From Allodiplogaster sudhausi (Eukaryota > Nematoda > Chromadorea > Rhabditida > Diplogasteridae): DNA of 64,000 nt. The position numbers and the translations under genes are program-made. The notes beneath the pieces are model-generated. The model saw nothing but the letters and a program-made list of their open reading frames with translations, was not told the DNA's origin and did no database searches. Shown piece by piece: positions 13,573 through 26,458 of this stretch. The DNA is taken from NCBI GenBank assembly GCA_945643635.1, contig CALZFC010000017.1, forward strand, positions 731,001 to 795,000, given 5' to 3'. The stretch's first letter is position 1, and every line of letters starts with the position of its first letter.

Positions 13573-14095
13573 CCCCTTCCGTAGATTCTTCCTTTCTCAC
13601 CTTTTTTGCTATTACTCTCATAGCGTCTGTAGTCCTGAATATGTTGTCTCTTTATTCTCTTTTCCTTTCTTGGTCTCTCTTACTCTCTCTCTACCTCTAT
13701 AGTCCGCTTTCTCTCTTTCCCTTATTTTTTCTTTTATTCTCTCTGATTTTCTCTTACCAATTCTCTCTCACCCACTCGCCCTCTCTCTCTTTCTCTCTCT
13801 CTCTCCTTCTCTCTGCTTTCTTCGCAGCTTCCCTCAAGTGACAGCGGGTACATGGAATCCAAACGAATAAGGAATCCCATTTCGAATCATGCGGTCGCTG
13901 GCGCTTTGACAATAATTACACAGAGGAAGAAGAAAACACGTGGTAGGAAGAACATTACGGATGAGGGGAGAGAGAATATGGAGAGAGAGATGATGAAAGA
14001 GAAACATAGAGAGAGAGGTGGAGAAAATGAGAGATAGAGAGACAATGAAATGTGGTGTGAGAGTAAAATCCATAGAGAGACGGAAAAAGAGATTC

Positions 14096-14134
<39 letters not shown>

Positions 14135-15784
14135 AAGATGAACAACATGAGCTATCACGATGACAAAGAGAAAAGATATTAATGTCATAATGAAACAAAG
14201 TGAGCGAGGAAGGATGGAATTGAATGAAGCAACTAGATAACAAAGGAATGATGTAGATAGAATATATGAGGTGAAGTAGTGGATATTCTGAGCAGCTTGA
14301 CAGAGAATGAGGGGAGGAAATGACTTTAGGATGAAGAGCGGGAAGGATGAAGTAGTGAGAAAGGAATGGAGAGAAGGAGGACAGAGTAAGAGATGATAAA
14401 AAGAAAGAGAGGGAGTGAGAGAGAGAGAGAGAAAGAGTAAGAGATGAGTGAGAGAGTGAAAGGTTGAGAGAGTGGGCGAGAGAAAGAGATAGAGATCGTT
14501 AAAGGGGAGAGAGAGCGAAAGTGAGAAAGTGGACTGAATGGCTGAAAGAGCGCGCATCATACGTGTAACATGACTCTGTCAATCCGGAAGGCGTCCGTAA
14601 AGAGATATGACATGCTCGCATCTCCACGAATAGAACCATTTGGCGTTCTAGCAAAATTCCCTGCGCTTTTTCACGACATTTCCATTTTAGTATGTCATAA
14701 TCGACAAAAGAATGCAAGAAGGCTCGCCCGACCTTTATAAAATAAGGAATGTTATGAATAGTTTTTTTTCCTTTCGTCATCAACTCTTTCCTTAAAAGCT
14801 TTGTGCGAAACTCTCTCGAGGCTTGAGGAAGCGAGAGAGTACGGAGTTTCTGGAGAGTTAGAGAAAACATTTGAAGAGCACTCAGTCTCATCTTTCTTCG
14901 CTGATAGGCCTTCTTTATGCGATGGAAAACACACTTCATCGTCGCAATCGAAGCCTTTTGTATGTAGCCTGAGCCAACATATTAAAATTGCAAGAAGAAG
15001 AAGAAGAAAAAATCGCCTTCCGCGTTTTGGTCAGGCTCAATGAGAATGCGAAATTAATTCCATGATGTCAGCAAAAGGGTTCCGAAGGGCTCCTCTGTTG
15101 CTGCAGTGAAGAAGAAGGGAGCAATGAGGAAGAAAGAGATGAGAAAGAACGAGAAAGAGTGGAAAAGTGGAGAGGTAACAGAGAAAGAGAGGGCGCATGC
15201 AATTAATCTCGAGACCGAACGATGAAGTGTCGTTAGTGCAGCCCCGTTAGTAGACATACATACACGTCTTCTCACGCTTAGTTAGCAATGCAAGTATTCA
15301 TGCATACATATATTATATTACACCATCTTTTGTAGATATCTACACTCATTCATCTACAAGTGTTGCTTTCGGTCGCAAAGTCGACTTGTTGGACTTTGGC
15401 ACGAAAACGTTCGGGATCGTGAACGATCCACATTAATTGCTTGACTAGAAACTTTCTCACTTCGAATGACCAAAAAAAGTTCCAGGAAATGTTCTTCTCG
15501 ATGGAATTGCGGATTCGCATCGAAGAAAATGGAATAGCAAACTGAGGGAGCGTATGTAGGTTTTGCATATGAATGTTAGACTCTGTAAACTAAAAAAAAT
15601 CGTCAGCCCGCCATGACGCACTAGGTGTAGAAAAAAGTTTGAGGGGCTTCATTAATCCGGAAACTACGTTCCGAATGAAAACACGATATGAGGAGCATTC
15701 CGTACGCATTGCGACATGTTTCTATGATATAAGCCATTTAGCTTTCAGGGTGCATCCGTAATTCGTTGGATTGAATGCACGACT

Positions 15785-15835
15785 CGCGATGCAGATGTCT
15801 AGGGTTCGAATCCGGTGGAATGCAACTTGTTACGC
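15785..15835 (+). repeat. tRNA-like segment with B box
   Basis: GGTTCGAATCC at 15803-15813 is an exact RNA polymerase III B-box match. The flanking bases do not fold into a full cloverleaf with a seven-base acceptor stem, so this is best read as a tRNA-derived SINE head or a decayed tRNA, not a working tRNA gene. Confidence 0.4.
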
Positions 15836-18800
15836 ACTCACCCACGCATGTCCATAACAACTAAAGGTCGAGAAAGGAATCATTGTAGTCGCGTACTAAT
15901 CATCGTGCTCTTCATGTTTTTGGCGTTACATGATGATACAAATTACTAATACTACATTCATATGCCACTTTCATACATACCATGTATGCATCTACATATA
16001 TTCATGAATAAATGAGTTACTTCCCGAACGCCCGCGCTTTACGAAATTAGCGTCACATTTGTGTGTATAGGAGTCTCCGTTTCTAGCGCAGCTGAATTCG
16101 CCGAAGAGCGCACAAATTGGAGCTAAACTAATGGAGCTTTTGACTTCTGCCAGTCTATAAGAAATCAAAAGGTTGACTTCAAATTCAACAAAGTTCCATT
16201 TCGTCAGGCACCCTATATCGGACGGATGTATGAAAGAGTTGGGGCAGAATATTAGTTGCAACGCCTGAATTTGTTAGCTTTGAGCGCTAACTCCAAATTT
16301 TTTCTCTTTTAATTGCTTCCAACATTACCTTGCAAGCGAGCGAAGGCATTACTGAATCATACACTTTCCTACGCATATTTTACTCGTGCACTTTTCTCTA
16401 CGAAAATTTTGCACGCGACTTCATGTTTGTTCACCCGAAGATACATAAAAATGCATGTCTGGAGTAGATTCCTCCAATCTTGCACTTTCACGATATTTCG
16501 CCAAGAGCACAGCAGAACAAGCACAAACGTCGAGAAGAAAACGAAGGAAAAGTCTATCAAGGAAAATGGCAAGGATTTCTTGAGAGAAGGAAATATGACT
16601 CTTTTGAATTACCTAATTCAATTTTAACATGAATGATTATGTACATGAGAGCAAAACATTTCTGCAATACAATTTATCTTATTAACGATAACAGACATTA
16701 AGCAAACGAATAGGCCTCAGAAACTTATTACTATATCAACAAAACAAGGAAATAAATTCGTGTAATTTGTCTTTGACATAGGTACTGAGTGAATAATATA
16801 TTTATTTTTCTTCAACAGTAGTAGAAATATGATGCAAACGAAGAGAACTTTTCCTCAAACAGCCAGATTAACGCAAAATTAGGACTTGTCTGTAACGGAG
16901 CATGTAAATCAACCGTTATTTGTAGAAATTTCCCTCTCTGTTCTACGTCTCTCAAAATCAGATGCTGTCTCGCTCTTGTTTATTGTCGAGGAGTGGAATT
17001 AAAAGGAGGAAAAGCATAGTGTCAGTTCTAACTAACAATACGATAGATCGAAAAAAGGTGGTGACACTTAGGGAAAACGGCCTGTCGAGCTTGTACAAAT
17101 AGAAGGGCGAAAACAAAACATATTTTCCCGCTCCTTTTCAGACTGGCAGTTGGATGCAGCTGAAGAGGACATTAAGAGAGCGTCCCTGTTAGGAGAGAGA
17201 GAGAGAGAGAAGAGCCTGACCTAGAGTCATTTTTGATTTTCGCTCTGAAAACTTTATGAACCATAGATTTTTGCAAGTAATAGTAATAACAATTTTATTG
17301 AACAAAACCTTATTGCTAAAAAATAATTCCCAGACAGGCTTGTATAGATGCATACTTGAGTCGGACGATGAAACTTAAAAAAAAAACGAGAGCGGGCATT
17401 ATTAACTGAGAGCTGAGCTGGCTTTTACTAGCCGCCCATTGTTTACTAGAGAGAGTGAGGGAAATGGTGATATTTAATTATGAGCCATAGCTATCAGGAT
17501 GCTATTTTGCTGTGTGCAAGTCACTTATTTTCTTGTTCCAAGCCTCTTTGAAGCTCAAAAATGTGGCATAGACCATAACAACATGTATAAAGATTTGATG
17601 TAGATCATAACAGTGGACTACAAAAGTAAAGCACATGCGTGGGTAGCGTAATATTGTAGCATAAGCATTGTTGCAGAAAACATATCAAAATTCATATTTG
17701 TGAGAAAGAACGGCTGGACACAAGAGGTAGAATAATCTCGCGGGAAAGTGTAGAGTGAATGTTATGGTTATGGTTAACTCTGCTCTATGCCTTGCACTGG
17801 GATACTTGATAATGAACTTGATAGTGGGAGAGGTAGAGAGTGGAGAGAGTGGAGAGAGTGAGAGAAAGAGGAGAGGAAGTATGAAGAAAGAAAGTCATCG
17901 CTGCATAACGCTCATCGTAGTACTTCGGCAACAGCATAATCTGAAATAAGAAGCGAACTTTGACCATAAGATAAAGATAAATAAACGATAGTATTTATTC
18001 TTTTATATATATATATTCTTTGTCCAATAATATAAAAAAATGTCCCTCTTAAATTCTAATTAAAAGTTGTCAGTATTTTTCCAAACTTTCTTCCGGAGAA
18101 TGAAGCTATACGAAGACAGGTATACCTCAAGGGGCTGCTTGCCGGTCATGTGGTTTTTTTTGATGAGCTGTGAATAGCATGAATAGCATCAGGGATAATC
18201 CAAGGTGCTACATATCTAAGCCATGAAGACACGTGTTTCGAATGTACAATACAGATTCGATCAAGAGCGAAAGCTCCTATTAGTAGCTATAATAGAGGAC
18301 TAAGGCAGAGGAAGAAAAAAAGAATAAAGATTCGATTCTTCGTCTTCACGGCTCTCTCATTCATTGCCGTAGAAACCTGCGGCATGAAAAACACACTTGC
18401 GAATGAGAGCCAGCGACAATTTGATGTCATGTATTATTAATTTCATCGATACTCATCGTTTAAACCAAAAGTATTGCTGCAAATACCTTTCAATTTGTGA
18501 GTAGGAAAGTACTTCGAAATTGCTTGCAGTAAGTAGTTAGCTACTACTAGAGTGCAGGATTCAAGAATTGTACTTGAAGTACTTTGATTAATCGGATTAA
18601 TCCTAACCATAAGTTAATCAAGTTAATCCATTTATATGCAGTTCCCATAATGTGGGCTGCATTGTAAATAAGAGTCATCCATAACCAAACATTATTTAAG
18701 TTCTTTAATGGGTTGTTATATGCGGCACAGAATCAGATCGCCATAAAGATGCAGTAGTCTGTTCAATTTTGTCATAAGGGTTTTGTTTATTTGATTACAC

Positions 18801-20800
18801 TTGATGAGTTATTATACTTCAACGTGGTAATATCCGTCAAACTCTTCGTCTTTCATTTCTTTAGTGCCCTGACTTCGAGCATTAGACTCTTTATCTCTGC
18901 TTCTCTTTCTCTCTCTCTCTATGACTTGATCATACTCTACACATCTCTTTACCCATACTCTTTTCTCGATCTCTCTCGCCGTCTATTTTCGTCTATTCAT
19001 ATGACTTCAAAACAAATGCCATATTTCGCCAATTCGACCACTTTCGTCACGTCCTTGTTCGTCTATTACATCGTCTGGGATTATCATACTTAATATAGTA
19101 TGCATATAAGACAGTGTCAATTAATTTGGTTTTTTTCTTCAATTTTTTCAAATTTCGGATGATTGAAAAAATTGCCAAAACGCTGACTTTACATTTTTTT
19201 TCCGTTCGTCAGAAATGGCAAACTGTCGAATATTCTATTTCCCCGCCAAAAATTATGGCTGATCTGAAAACAGAGGAAAAAAACCAAATATTTTTTATTG
19301 ACACAGTCTTATATGTATGTACACTGATTAGGCATGTGCCATGCGACCGTCGTCGACGACCAAGTCGCTGCCTTCATGAGACCTTGAAAAGTTGTGTTGT
19401 TTAGTTTTGATATAATTGCGGGATGGCTACATGCGCATGCAAGAGACAGCGAAAAGATCACTTGAAATCCGGTGATTTCGTCTAAAACGAAAATTTCCAG
19501 AATGAAAAAGCGAAGACCGAAAAAAATTTCCAACCACGAAAACCGTGACGGTTTAGCTATGTATATCGATATCTTCATCAATTAGAGTACGGCTTTGTAG
19601 ATGAAACTTACAATAGTTATCAATAAATGCCGGAAACAGCAAAAAATGTACAAAACTGAGATTTTTTTATGCATCCGTATACATCCGTTTTTTATACATA
19701 TTTTAAGATTTTCGCACGCTCCTGGGGATGAATTATAACTGTGTTTTTCGTTAATAATTGCCGTAATCTATTTCTCACAAAAAATATTTTGAACATAACA
19801 AATCCTGAGAGATCTTTGGCACAAAATGACTAACCCACGTTTCATCCGGGATTATCATTCTATATACATTCATATGTACACATAAATCTTACACACCTAC
19901 ATATTATCTATATTTCCTTGGAAGAAAAAAAAGGCAAACAGATTAGGCATTCGGTTAATAAAGAATTAATAGCTGCGCGGACAAGTTGCTAGAGTCTAGC
20001 CGTTGCATAAAAAGAGATGTTCGCACCTAAGATATGTATATCCTACGTATAAACTAAATTCTCGCACTATTTGCCATGAATTTTGTTTACCACACAATTC
20101 AAAATATACCATTATTGCATTGTTTGATATCACGAAGATTGGAATATTCTAATTTCGTTATAACATTTTCAAATGTGTAAAATTATATTTTGAAACATCG
20201 TATAATTTACTTTTTATTCTATAAATCACAAAAACGACGTCTGCCACTTACAGACAATACTTGGATAGATTCTAAGGCGAAAATAACACAGACAGTCTCT
20301 AACAAGGCTTGACGAACTTCCGCTAGAGTCAACGACGGGTGATCAGACGATCAGGCATGCGGATTACAGACGTCCGCGAACAAGGACGATGTTTGACCTT
20401 GTCGCCTTGGAATTGTGAACTCTTAGACATTTTTCGAGAGATAACCGCAAGTGTAAATACAAGGATTATCGTAGAATAGACTTGGGATCAAGTGAGCTAG
20501 TATAAAGACCTTATGGGAGGGACAACACCACCTTTGGCAAGAGCTGTATCAGGTTGTGAGCACGCCCCCGTTGGTTTCTTTTTCGAAGTCAGAGTTATGG
20601 GCCCCCAAAACGAGCGTGGGCATGTCCCGAGTTTTTAAACAAAAAGGAAAAAAATGTGAAGTAGGAACAAAATTGTTAACTTTGTAGTATATTGTATTGT
20701 ACCTAGACTGTATTATAATTCGTAAAAGAGACAAAATGAGCCAATGTGAAATATATATTTAAATTGGACTCATTCCAGCAGGAAAATCCAGACGAAGCCC

Positions 20801-23518
20801 ATGGACATCTCAGACGATGCTCTTGTCGTGATCCATGCGGTCGAGTGGACGAGTATTAGTAGGGAATCTTTCTTTTTCCACGCCAAAATATTAGATTTTT
20901 TCCCGCAGTAAAGAAAAAGATTTAAAACAAACCAAGAGTAGATACCAGGACTGTGCTTGTGATTTTCTTTTTTAGCCATCGCGCTGATCACCAATGTCAT
21001 GGTGATCATACTCGCTTTCAAGAAGAGCAGCCCACACACGGGCAAATACAAGTATTACATCATCTCGTTTGCGACTCACGACGTCTTCTTCACCATGATC
21101 TGTCTGCTCTTTCGGCCGGTGGGTGCTGATGAACTTTTTTCCTGTTTTATTTGCCAATCTTCATTATGCATTTAATGAAAAAAAATTATGTTAATTATGC
21201 ATCGGTAGTACAAGAAAGAAAAAAATAAGACAAGAAGTAATATTAAAGAAAGGTGTCCCTTGGGTAGCCATTAGAGGGGAATGTTCCGTATGTACAAAGA
21301 AATGTTCAGTTGTCCCGAAAAGTCAGCTTCTTTAGGTCGCTGGAGTCACCGAGGGCAAATGGTTCATGTTCATGAGCGGACCCGTCTTCCTGGAGTATTA
21401 TTGCTTTATTTATATATTTTTGCTGTTTAATAGAACCGCTTGGAGAGCAGTTAGCAAGGGAATAAAGACTCTGGGAGTTCCCTCGTCTCACCAGCGTGTA
21501 TGAACGCCCTATCAATTAAGATGGGGCCACGCAATGTACGGTGCGACTCATTCAGTGACCATTCAGCTGCTCGCCTACAGCTTCATGTATCGCTACGTCG
21601 TTCTCTGCAGGTTTCAAATATTTTCCAGTAGAAGCCAGACATCTGTCTCTACGCTCTCATCTAGTGCTACAAATGGAGATGTTGATAGAACCCTCATTCG
21701 GGAAAAAATCGAGTCCTGTGACGCAGTTGCATGCAGTGGTACAATCTGCGATCGATCTTTTAGGCCAAATACATATGTTCATGTGTGAAATAAAAAGCAG
21801 AAGCTTATTTTCGTCGGACTAACTTTACGGAAGACAATAGACGTCACGAAAACTAATTGCAGGCCCCAGTGGCGTCGTCACCTCGAGCACTTCTGGACCT
21901 TTCTCGTGCTCTTCATTTGCTATGTCCTCTCGTGGATGATGTGCGTTTACATGCTGAAAAGGGGCTACGAGGCACCGGATGACATGGTGGACTTCCTGAG
22001 GCGCGAAGTCTTCCAGCCACACTGGCCATGGTTCAACCGCAGCGAGATGGTCTTTAACGAGGTATGTTTATGCATCGTTGAAGAATTACAGCATTGAAAA
22101 GAGCTTTCAACTCGGATTCTACATAAGGTTGACACCTAATGAATTTGGCCGCGTATTTTGGACTGTAATTTTGCAGATTTTGCATGCTCTAATGTGGCTT
22201 GATGTTAACTTTAACTTAACTTTAACTTTATTTACGGTCACAAAAGTGGCACGTGATGTTGTAAAGTAGACGTGAAACTTGAATAGAACAAGGGCATCCT
22301 GCTTTTAAGCACATTGAAAATATTTTCTCTAACTGAATCGCTTTCCACGTAGTGACGTCAAAATAATGACGCCCAGCTACGCGAAGACAGTAAACTACTG
22401 TAGTATTCGTTTCTATTCAGGGCTTCAATAAGCCGATAGCCGTCATCGCGTGCACATGGCTGCTCGGCCAGACGTGCACGCAGCTCATCGCAGTGATCAT
22501 CTGGTCGCACTCGATCATCGGAGCCATCAGAAAAGTATTCCTGCCATCTCTTCACATCCTATATTTATTGCCTATTTCAGATTTTTTCTAACAAAGTAAT
22601 TCCGAAACAGCATTGGTAAAGAAGTAATTAAAAGATCACCGAAAAATTTTGTGATATTTCATATTCTCTCCGCACCGTCAAACCCGCGTACTATTTACCC
22701 CTAACAATAAGGTACGACACGAGTCTGGAGGCGGCGCCAACATGGCAAACCTACAGTACCAGCTCTTCTTGGCGCTCGTCCTCCAGGTAAACTTTATATT
22801 TTAAGGGAGCTTAAAATCCTCCGTACTTTGCTGTCTGCGTATCTCTCTTATAAAAAGCTGATTTCTTGCGGATTACGATGGATTTTTAGGTCCCTTTAAG
22901 TCTTCTTGAATTCAAAAAAGAAAGACTTTATTTTTACCCACTCATCTTTCCAAACAATGTATTATTCATTCTTTCCTTGACACCTCTTGTGTTGATTTAC
23001 ATGTTTTGAAGAATAGTGGATAAAATTTTGAATACCAGCACAAATGAGCCTTTGATCTTTCTGCTTTAGCTGACAGCGCCAATCTTCTGCATCTACTTTC
23101 CCGAGTTGCTCGCCATCGGCTTTCCGATCCTCAACATGAAGGTGTTTAAAGTGCTTGAAGCCTCACTTTGTCTCCTTAATCCGCACAAGCCACAATTTTT
23201 AATAGTGCATATAAGGATCCACAAAACTATTCAATCACATCAAAGGTGAACATCCCGCCCGGACCCGTCTCGATGCTCTTTCCAATGTTCCCCGCCTTTG
23301 ACGGGCTCGTTGTTCTCATTGTCGTCAAGGACTACAGGTTTCTATTCTTATGTAGTGCAAAATCAAATGCGCTCATTGTCAGGAACGTCGTGCTTGGCTG
23401 GTCGCGACTCTTCCTGAAGGGCCCGAACGAGGTTACGGTAGTCGCGACCACCGCCTTTGAGCATACCACCATTGTCAACGAAACGAACACGCGCACGCGC
23501 TCGAGTGACCAGAGGTGA
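20801..23518 (+). CDS. Serpentine chemoreceptor, STR/SRD-like (10 exons, intact)
   Basis: Ten plus-strand exons in phase: 20801-20852, 20976-21118, 21336-21394, 21521-21610, 21863-22061, 22421-22534, 22712-22786, 23070-23141, 23246-23337 and 23383-23518, giving 343 residues. Seen in order: TM1 IALITNVMVIILAF; GKYKYYIISFATHDVFF (TM2); VTEGKWFMF and QLLAYSFMYRYVVLC (TM3); PQWRR before TM4; a long second extracellular loop with FLRREVF and an N-R-S glycosylation site; TM5 LIAVIIWSHSII; QLFLALVLQ then APIFCIYFPELL (TM6); and TM7 FPAFDGLVVLIVVKDYR. The D...KDYR end and the Q-L-F-x-A-L signature are typical of the STR superfamily. The tail is 45 residues and Thr-rich. It has the same exon plan as the paralogs starting at 29520 and 37018, but lacks the intron-5 MITE that they share, so it branched first. 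AAG acceptors precede exons 4, 7 and 9. Confidence 0.87.
22215..22262 (+). repeat. Short dispersed motif in intron 5
   Basis: A TTTAACTT-rich run followed by TTTATTTACGGTCACAAAAGTGGCACGTGA (22227-22256). The latter recurs at about 54160-54189 and, without ACGGT, near 63868-63892. It links an intron of the intact receptor to repeat sequence elsewhere. Function unknown. Confidence 0.6.
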
Positions 23519-24660
23519 AATACTACAGAAACTCACCAAATCTCCAGCGCATCAAAACTATGCAAAACCTTAGATCAATCTTCAACCATCCCGAAAATAA
23601 AATACACTTATAGATAGTAAAGCGTCCAGTAATTCTCGTAAACATATGTCCTCATCTTGCCATCTTAGTTACCTTGCTTTTGTCCTTCTAAATGTGTGTA
23701 TGTATCTCGCCAAGGAAATATTCTGATTGTCGGTAGAATTCATCTGTTTTCTGCACCAACAAGTAGTCTTGTCGTAAACATACCATTAGGCTGATATTGA
23801 GCAAGCAATGCTTATTGTTAGCAATGTGACTACGAATACGAATGAGTTGTTTTTATGGCTGTTTAAATGTCAAACCGAATGTCATGGCATCGACGAATCA
23901 ATAGAGAAAGAGCGTAATACAAAGCAAAAATAGTTCGCATATTCTAAGCAGGAAGCTCTTTTGAATGATCTCACTTGTCTCTTTCTAGACGGATTAAAGC
24001 GTACTTCATACGTGTCCATCAAGCACAAACATGTATAAAATAAATCGTATTGACATTCCTTTGCAGAGACGAAACCCATCTATTATTAGAATGCTAATTT
24101 GTTTTGTTCGGGACACTAAATGAGAATCTTGTGCATGACCACTTGCAACTCATGTACGCCTTAGAAATAATTCAATAGTTAGGGGAATATTGGGATTGAT
24201 TCGGATGACTTTAGGCCAGCAACATCAACACTCAATGTGATGCACAGTTCAAATGCACACAACCCCGAGAATATAAGCCAAAGGATGTAGGAAAGACCTT
24301 CTGTGGCTTTAATCTTGGTTTTTTTCCTGAGTTTTGTTTTATCCAAAGGCAGAAGCACAGCCCCCGCCCCGCCTCCCCCCCCCCCCCCCTCAAAATCAGG
24401 GCTGAGAAGCAGGTAGCAAATTGTAACCTGCTTGATACTATCGGACATCCATGAGCGGATCGATCTCCTAAGCCTGAGATACGCATCCAGATGCGACCAA
24501 CTAATTTCATGCAAGCCATTGTCAGCGTATCTTCTCATGCAAAACTACATCTCGAGAAATTCATGGAGGTAGCAACATTAATAGATGTCGCTAAAGCGCA
24601 AAGCGCGGGGATGTAACAGTTTTCTTCTGGAACCTTCTATGCTCCTCCCGGTTTAGTTAC
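23519..24660. other. Intergenic, no gene seen
   Basis: 3' flank of the receptor ending at 23518. It includes a near-pure poly-C run at about 24373-24390 in a C-rich stretch. No exon-like segment or protein motif was recognised. Confidence 0.55.
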
Positions 24661-24739
24661 CCAAGTTTGAGGTATCCAAATTGTAAAAACCACACATTGC
24701 GACTTTTCTACCGACTTCTGCAAAATTTAAGAAGGTTGG

Positions 24740-25082
24740 CCTCGGGACGTGGAATTTTCCAGAACATTCCAAAAGGGGACATCCCGGCCCCCGGTCCTAG
24801 GAATATTCCAGAAAGTTCCAGAAGGGACCGTATTCGCCACAGGGACGTGGAATTTTCCCGAACATTCCGGAAGGTGTCAACGTCTGCCCCCGACACTGGG
24901 AATATTCTAGAAGGTAACAGAAGGGACCCAGTTCTGCTCCGGGACATCGAATTTTTTAGCATATCCCGGTAGGGGGCCAACATCTGCCCCGATACTGTAA
25001 ACATTCAAGAAGGTTCCAGAAGGGACCAAGTTCTGCCCCGAAACATGTAATTTTCCAGAACATTCCGGAAAGATCCTAGAAC
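24740..25082. repeat. 98-bp satellite dense in GAAnnTTC motifs
   Basis: About 3.5 tandem units with a period of ~98 bp: the GGAATTTTCC-AGAACATTCC block recurs near 24751, 24848, 24947 (degraded) and 25048. Each unit has a second block, AATATTCCAGAAxGTTCCAGAA. Both blocks are runs of alternating GAA and TTC at 5-bp spacing, the heat-shock-element architecture (nGAAnnTTCnnGAAn). Divergent units continue weakly to about 25310. Whether it acts as an HSF-1 platform is inference. Confidence 0.75.
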
Positions 25083-26158
25083 AATATTTGGTCTTCCTCA
25101 CCATCAGACCGTTTATTTCGTTACTGCTACAGGAACTTTTCAGAAGATTGCGGGCGCTATCCCGCCTGTGGCACATAGAATGTGATGACTTCTGATCGCA
25201 TTCTTGGAATTTACCAGAAGAATCCGCAATTGTCCGAGTTCCCCACTCGAAAATCTGGCATGGGGTGTTTCCACCGCGGAAATGGAACTTTTGAAAACTT
25301 TCAGGAAGGCACTCCATCTTAAACCGATATCAGGAAAGTGCTGAATATTACTAAAATGAGAGAGTTTTGCCCCGTGTCCAGTTTCTTTTCTTAACCGAGT
25401 CTTTCACAATTGGAATAAGCTACCTGCGTACCTGCATATATGTATGTACATATGTATGTATGTATCTTCTCTCATTAGCAGACATATATTTATCGCTCTC
25501 TCCTGAGTTATCACAATTAAAATGATATGCCGAAGTAAACTAATGGAAAGAAAAAGTCGAAATATAAGTCAGATATCGAGGCCGCGAAGCGGCCGTGCAA
25601 CCAGCCGGTGAAGCGCGCACGAAGCATGCGCGAACCGTCTGTTAAATAATAAAGAGTTGAGAAGAGGCGGGCAACCACCTGCATACAGTTGCCGTCTTTC
25701 GCTCTAATGGTTACAGGTAGTATCCGATGAAAGGAAAAAAAGTATCTGATAAAATTACGCTTCAAACGATGCAAAAGTCCCAACTGGATGAGCGTTGTTT
25801 TATGGATCGCTATAATTTTCAAATTACATAGAAACGAATGTACATGTAACCTCTCTTTAGTTCTTTCGTTCTCTCACTTTTCTTTGACGTCTGTTTCGCT
25901 CATCCCTAGACTGCCCATTCGTTGCTTGGTTTTGAGGGAATCCCGGTGAATCGACAGAGACGTTTCCAACAGTATTAAAAAAAGATGTGCAAATGTCTGA
26001 TTAAATAGTGATTTTAATGAAGCGAGACCACCTCCAATCGATCTTTCAGGTAAATATGGAAGACTCCGCTCAATGATGAACTTTACTTATTTATTTATCG
26101 GATATAAATTAATGATTCATAACGAATATGAATTTTGTTAATGTGCACAAAACATTGA

Positions 26159-26458
26159 ATGGCAAAAATTGTTTATTCGCTCAAAATCGGACTAGATTAT
26201 GATTGCTTTCGAAAAGTTTTCAATCATCAAGTCCCACTGAAAGTTACATTGAAGGATAGCGTGAAGATAACGGAGCCAACGACCACATATTTTCATATAG
26301 AGGATTATCTAAAGAATCATATCGTCATACTCTGTTTAACATGTTTATTCGATTATCGGTCCAAAGGGCATATGCATGTAATGCATGCTGATCTGTCAGA
26401 TGGAAGTGGGCGGTTGCTGGGAACAGGCCTTTCCGTCGAAGTGGATGACGAAGAGTAA
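26159..26458 (+). CDS. Hypothetical 99-aa frame, copy 1
   Basis: An uninterrupted frame starting MAKIVYSLKIGLDYD and ending acidic (EVDDEE), intact in both duplicated blocks (second copy 50798-51097). Compared base by base, the two differ at about five sites, three of them changing a residue (D to A, G to R, V to F). That is no better than the surrounding noncoding sequence, so there is no sign of protein-level constraint. There is no recognised domain, signal peptide or transmembrane segment. It could be a repeat-borne open frame rather than a gene. Confidence 0.2.
   Translation: MAKIVYSLKIGLDYDCFRKVFNHQVPLKVTLKDSVKITEPTTTYFHIEDYLKNHIVILCLTCLFDYRSKGHMHVMHADLSDGSGRLLGTGLSVEVDDEE

Larger units (their letters stand above)
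10461..20800. other. Gene-poor, microsatellite-rich interval
   Basis: About 10.3 kb between two divergently transcribed receptor genes. I see no set of exons in compatible phase and no recognisable protein motif. The longer open frames are SLSLSL or RERERE readings of GA/CT tracts. Microsatellites lie at 11107-11150, 11215-11250, 12028-12085, 12664-12760, 13405-13565, 13670-13830, 13975-14135, 14400-14520 and 17193-17210. A tRNA-like B box is at 15803-15813. The part from 20300 to 20800 may hold the promoter and leader of the plus-strand receptor that starts at 20801. Confidence 0.6.
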
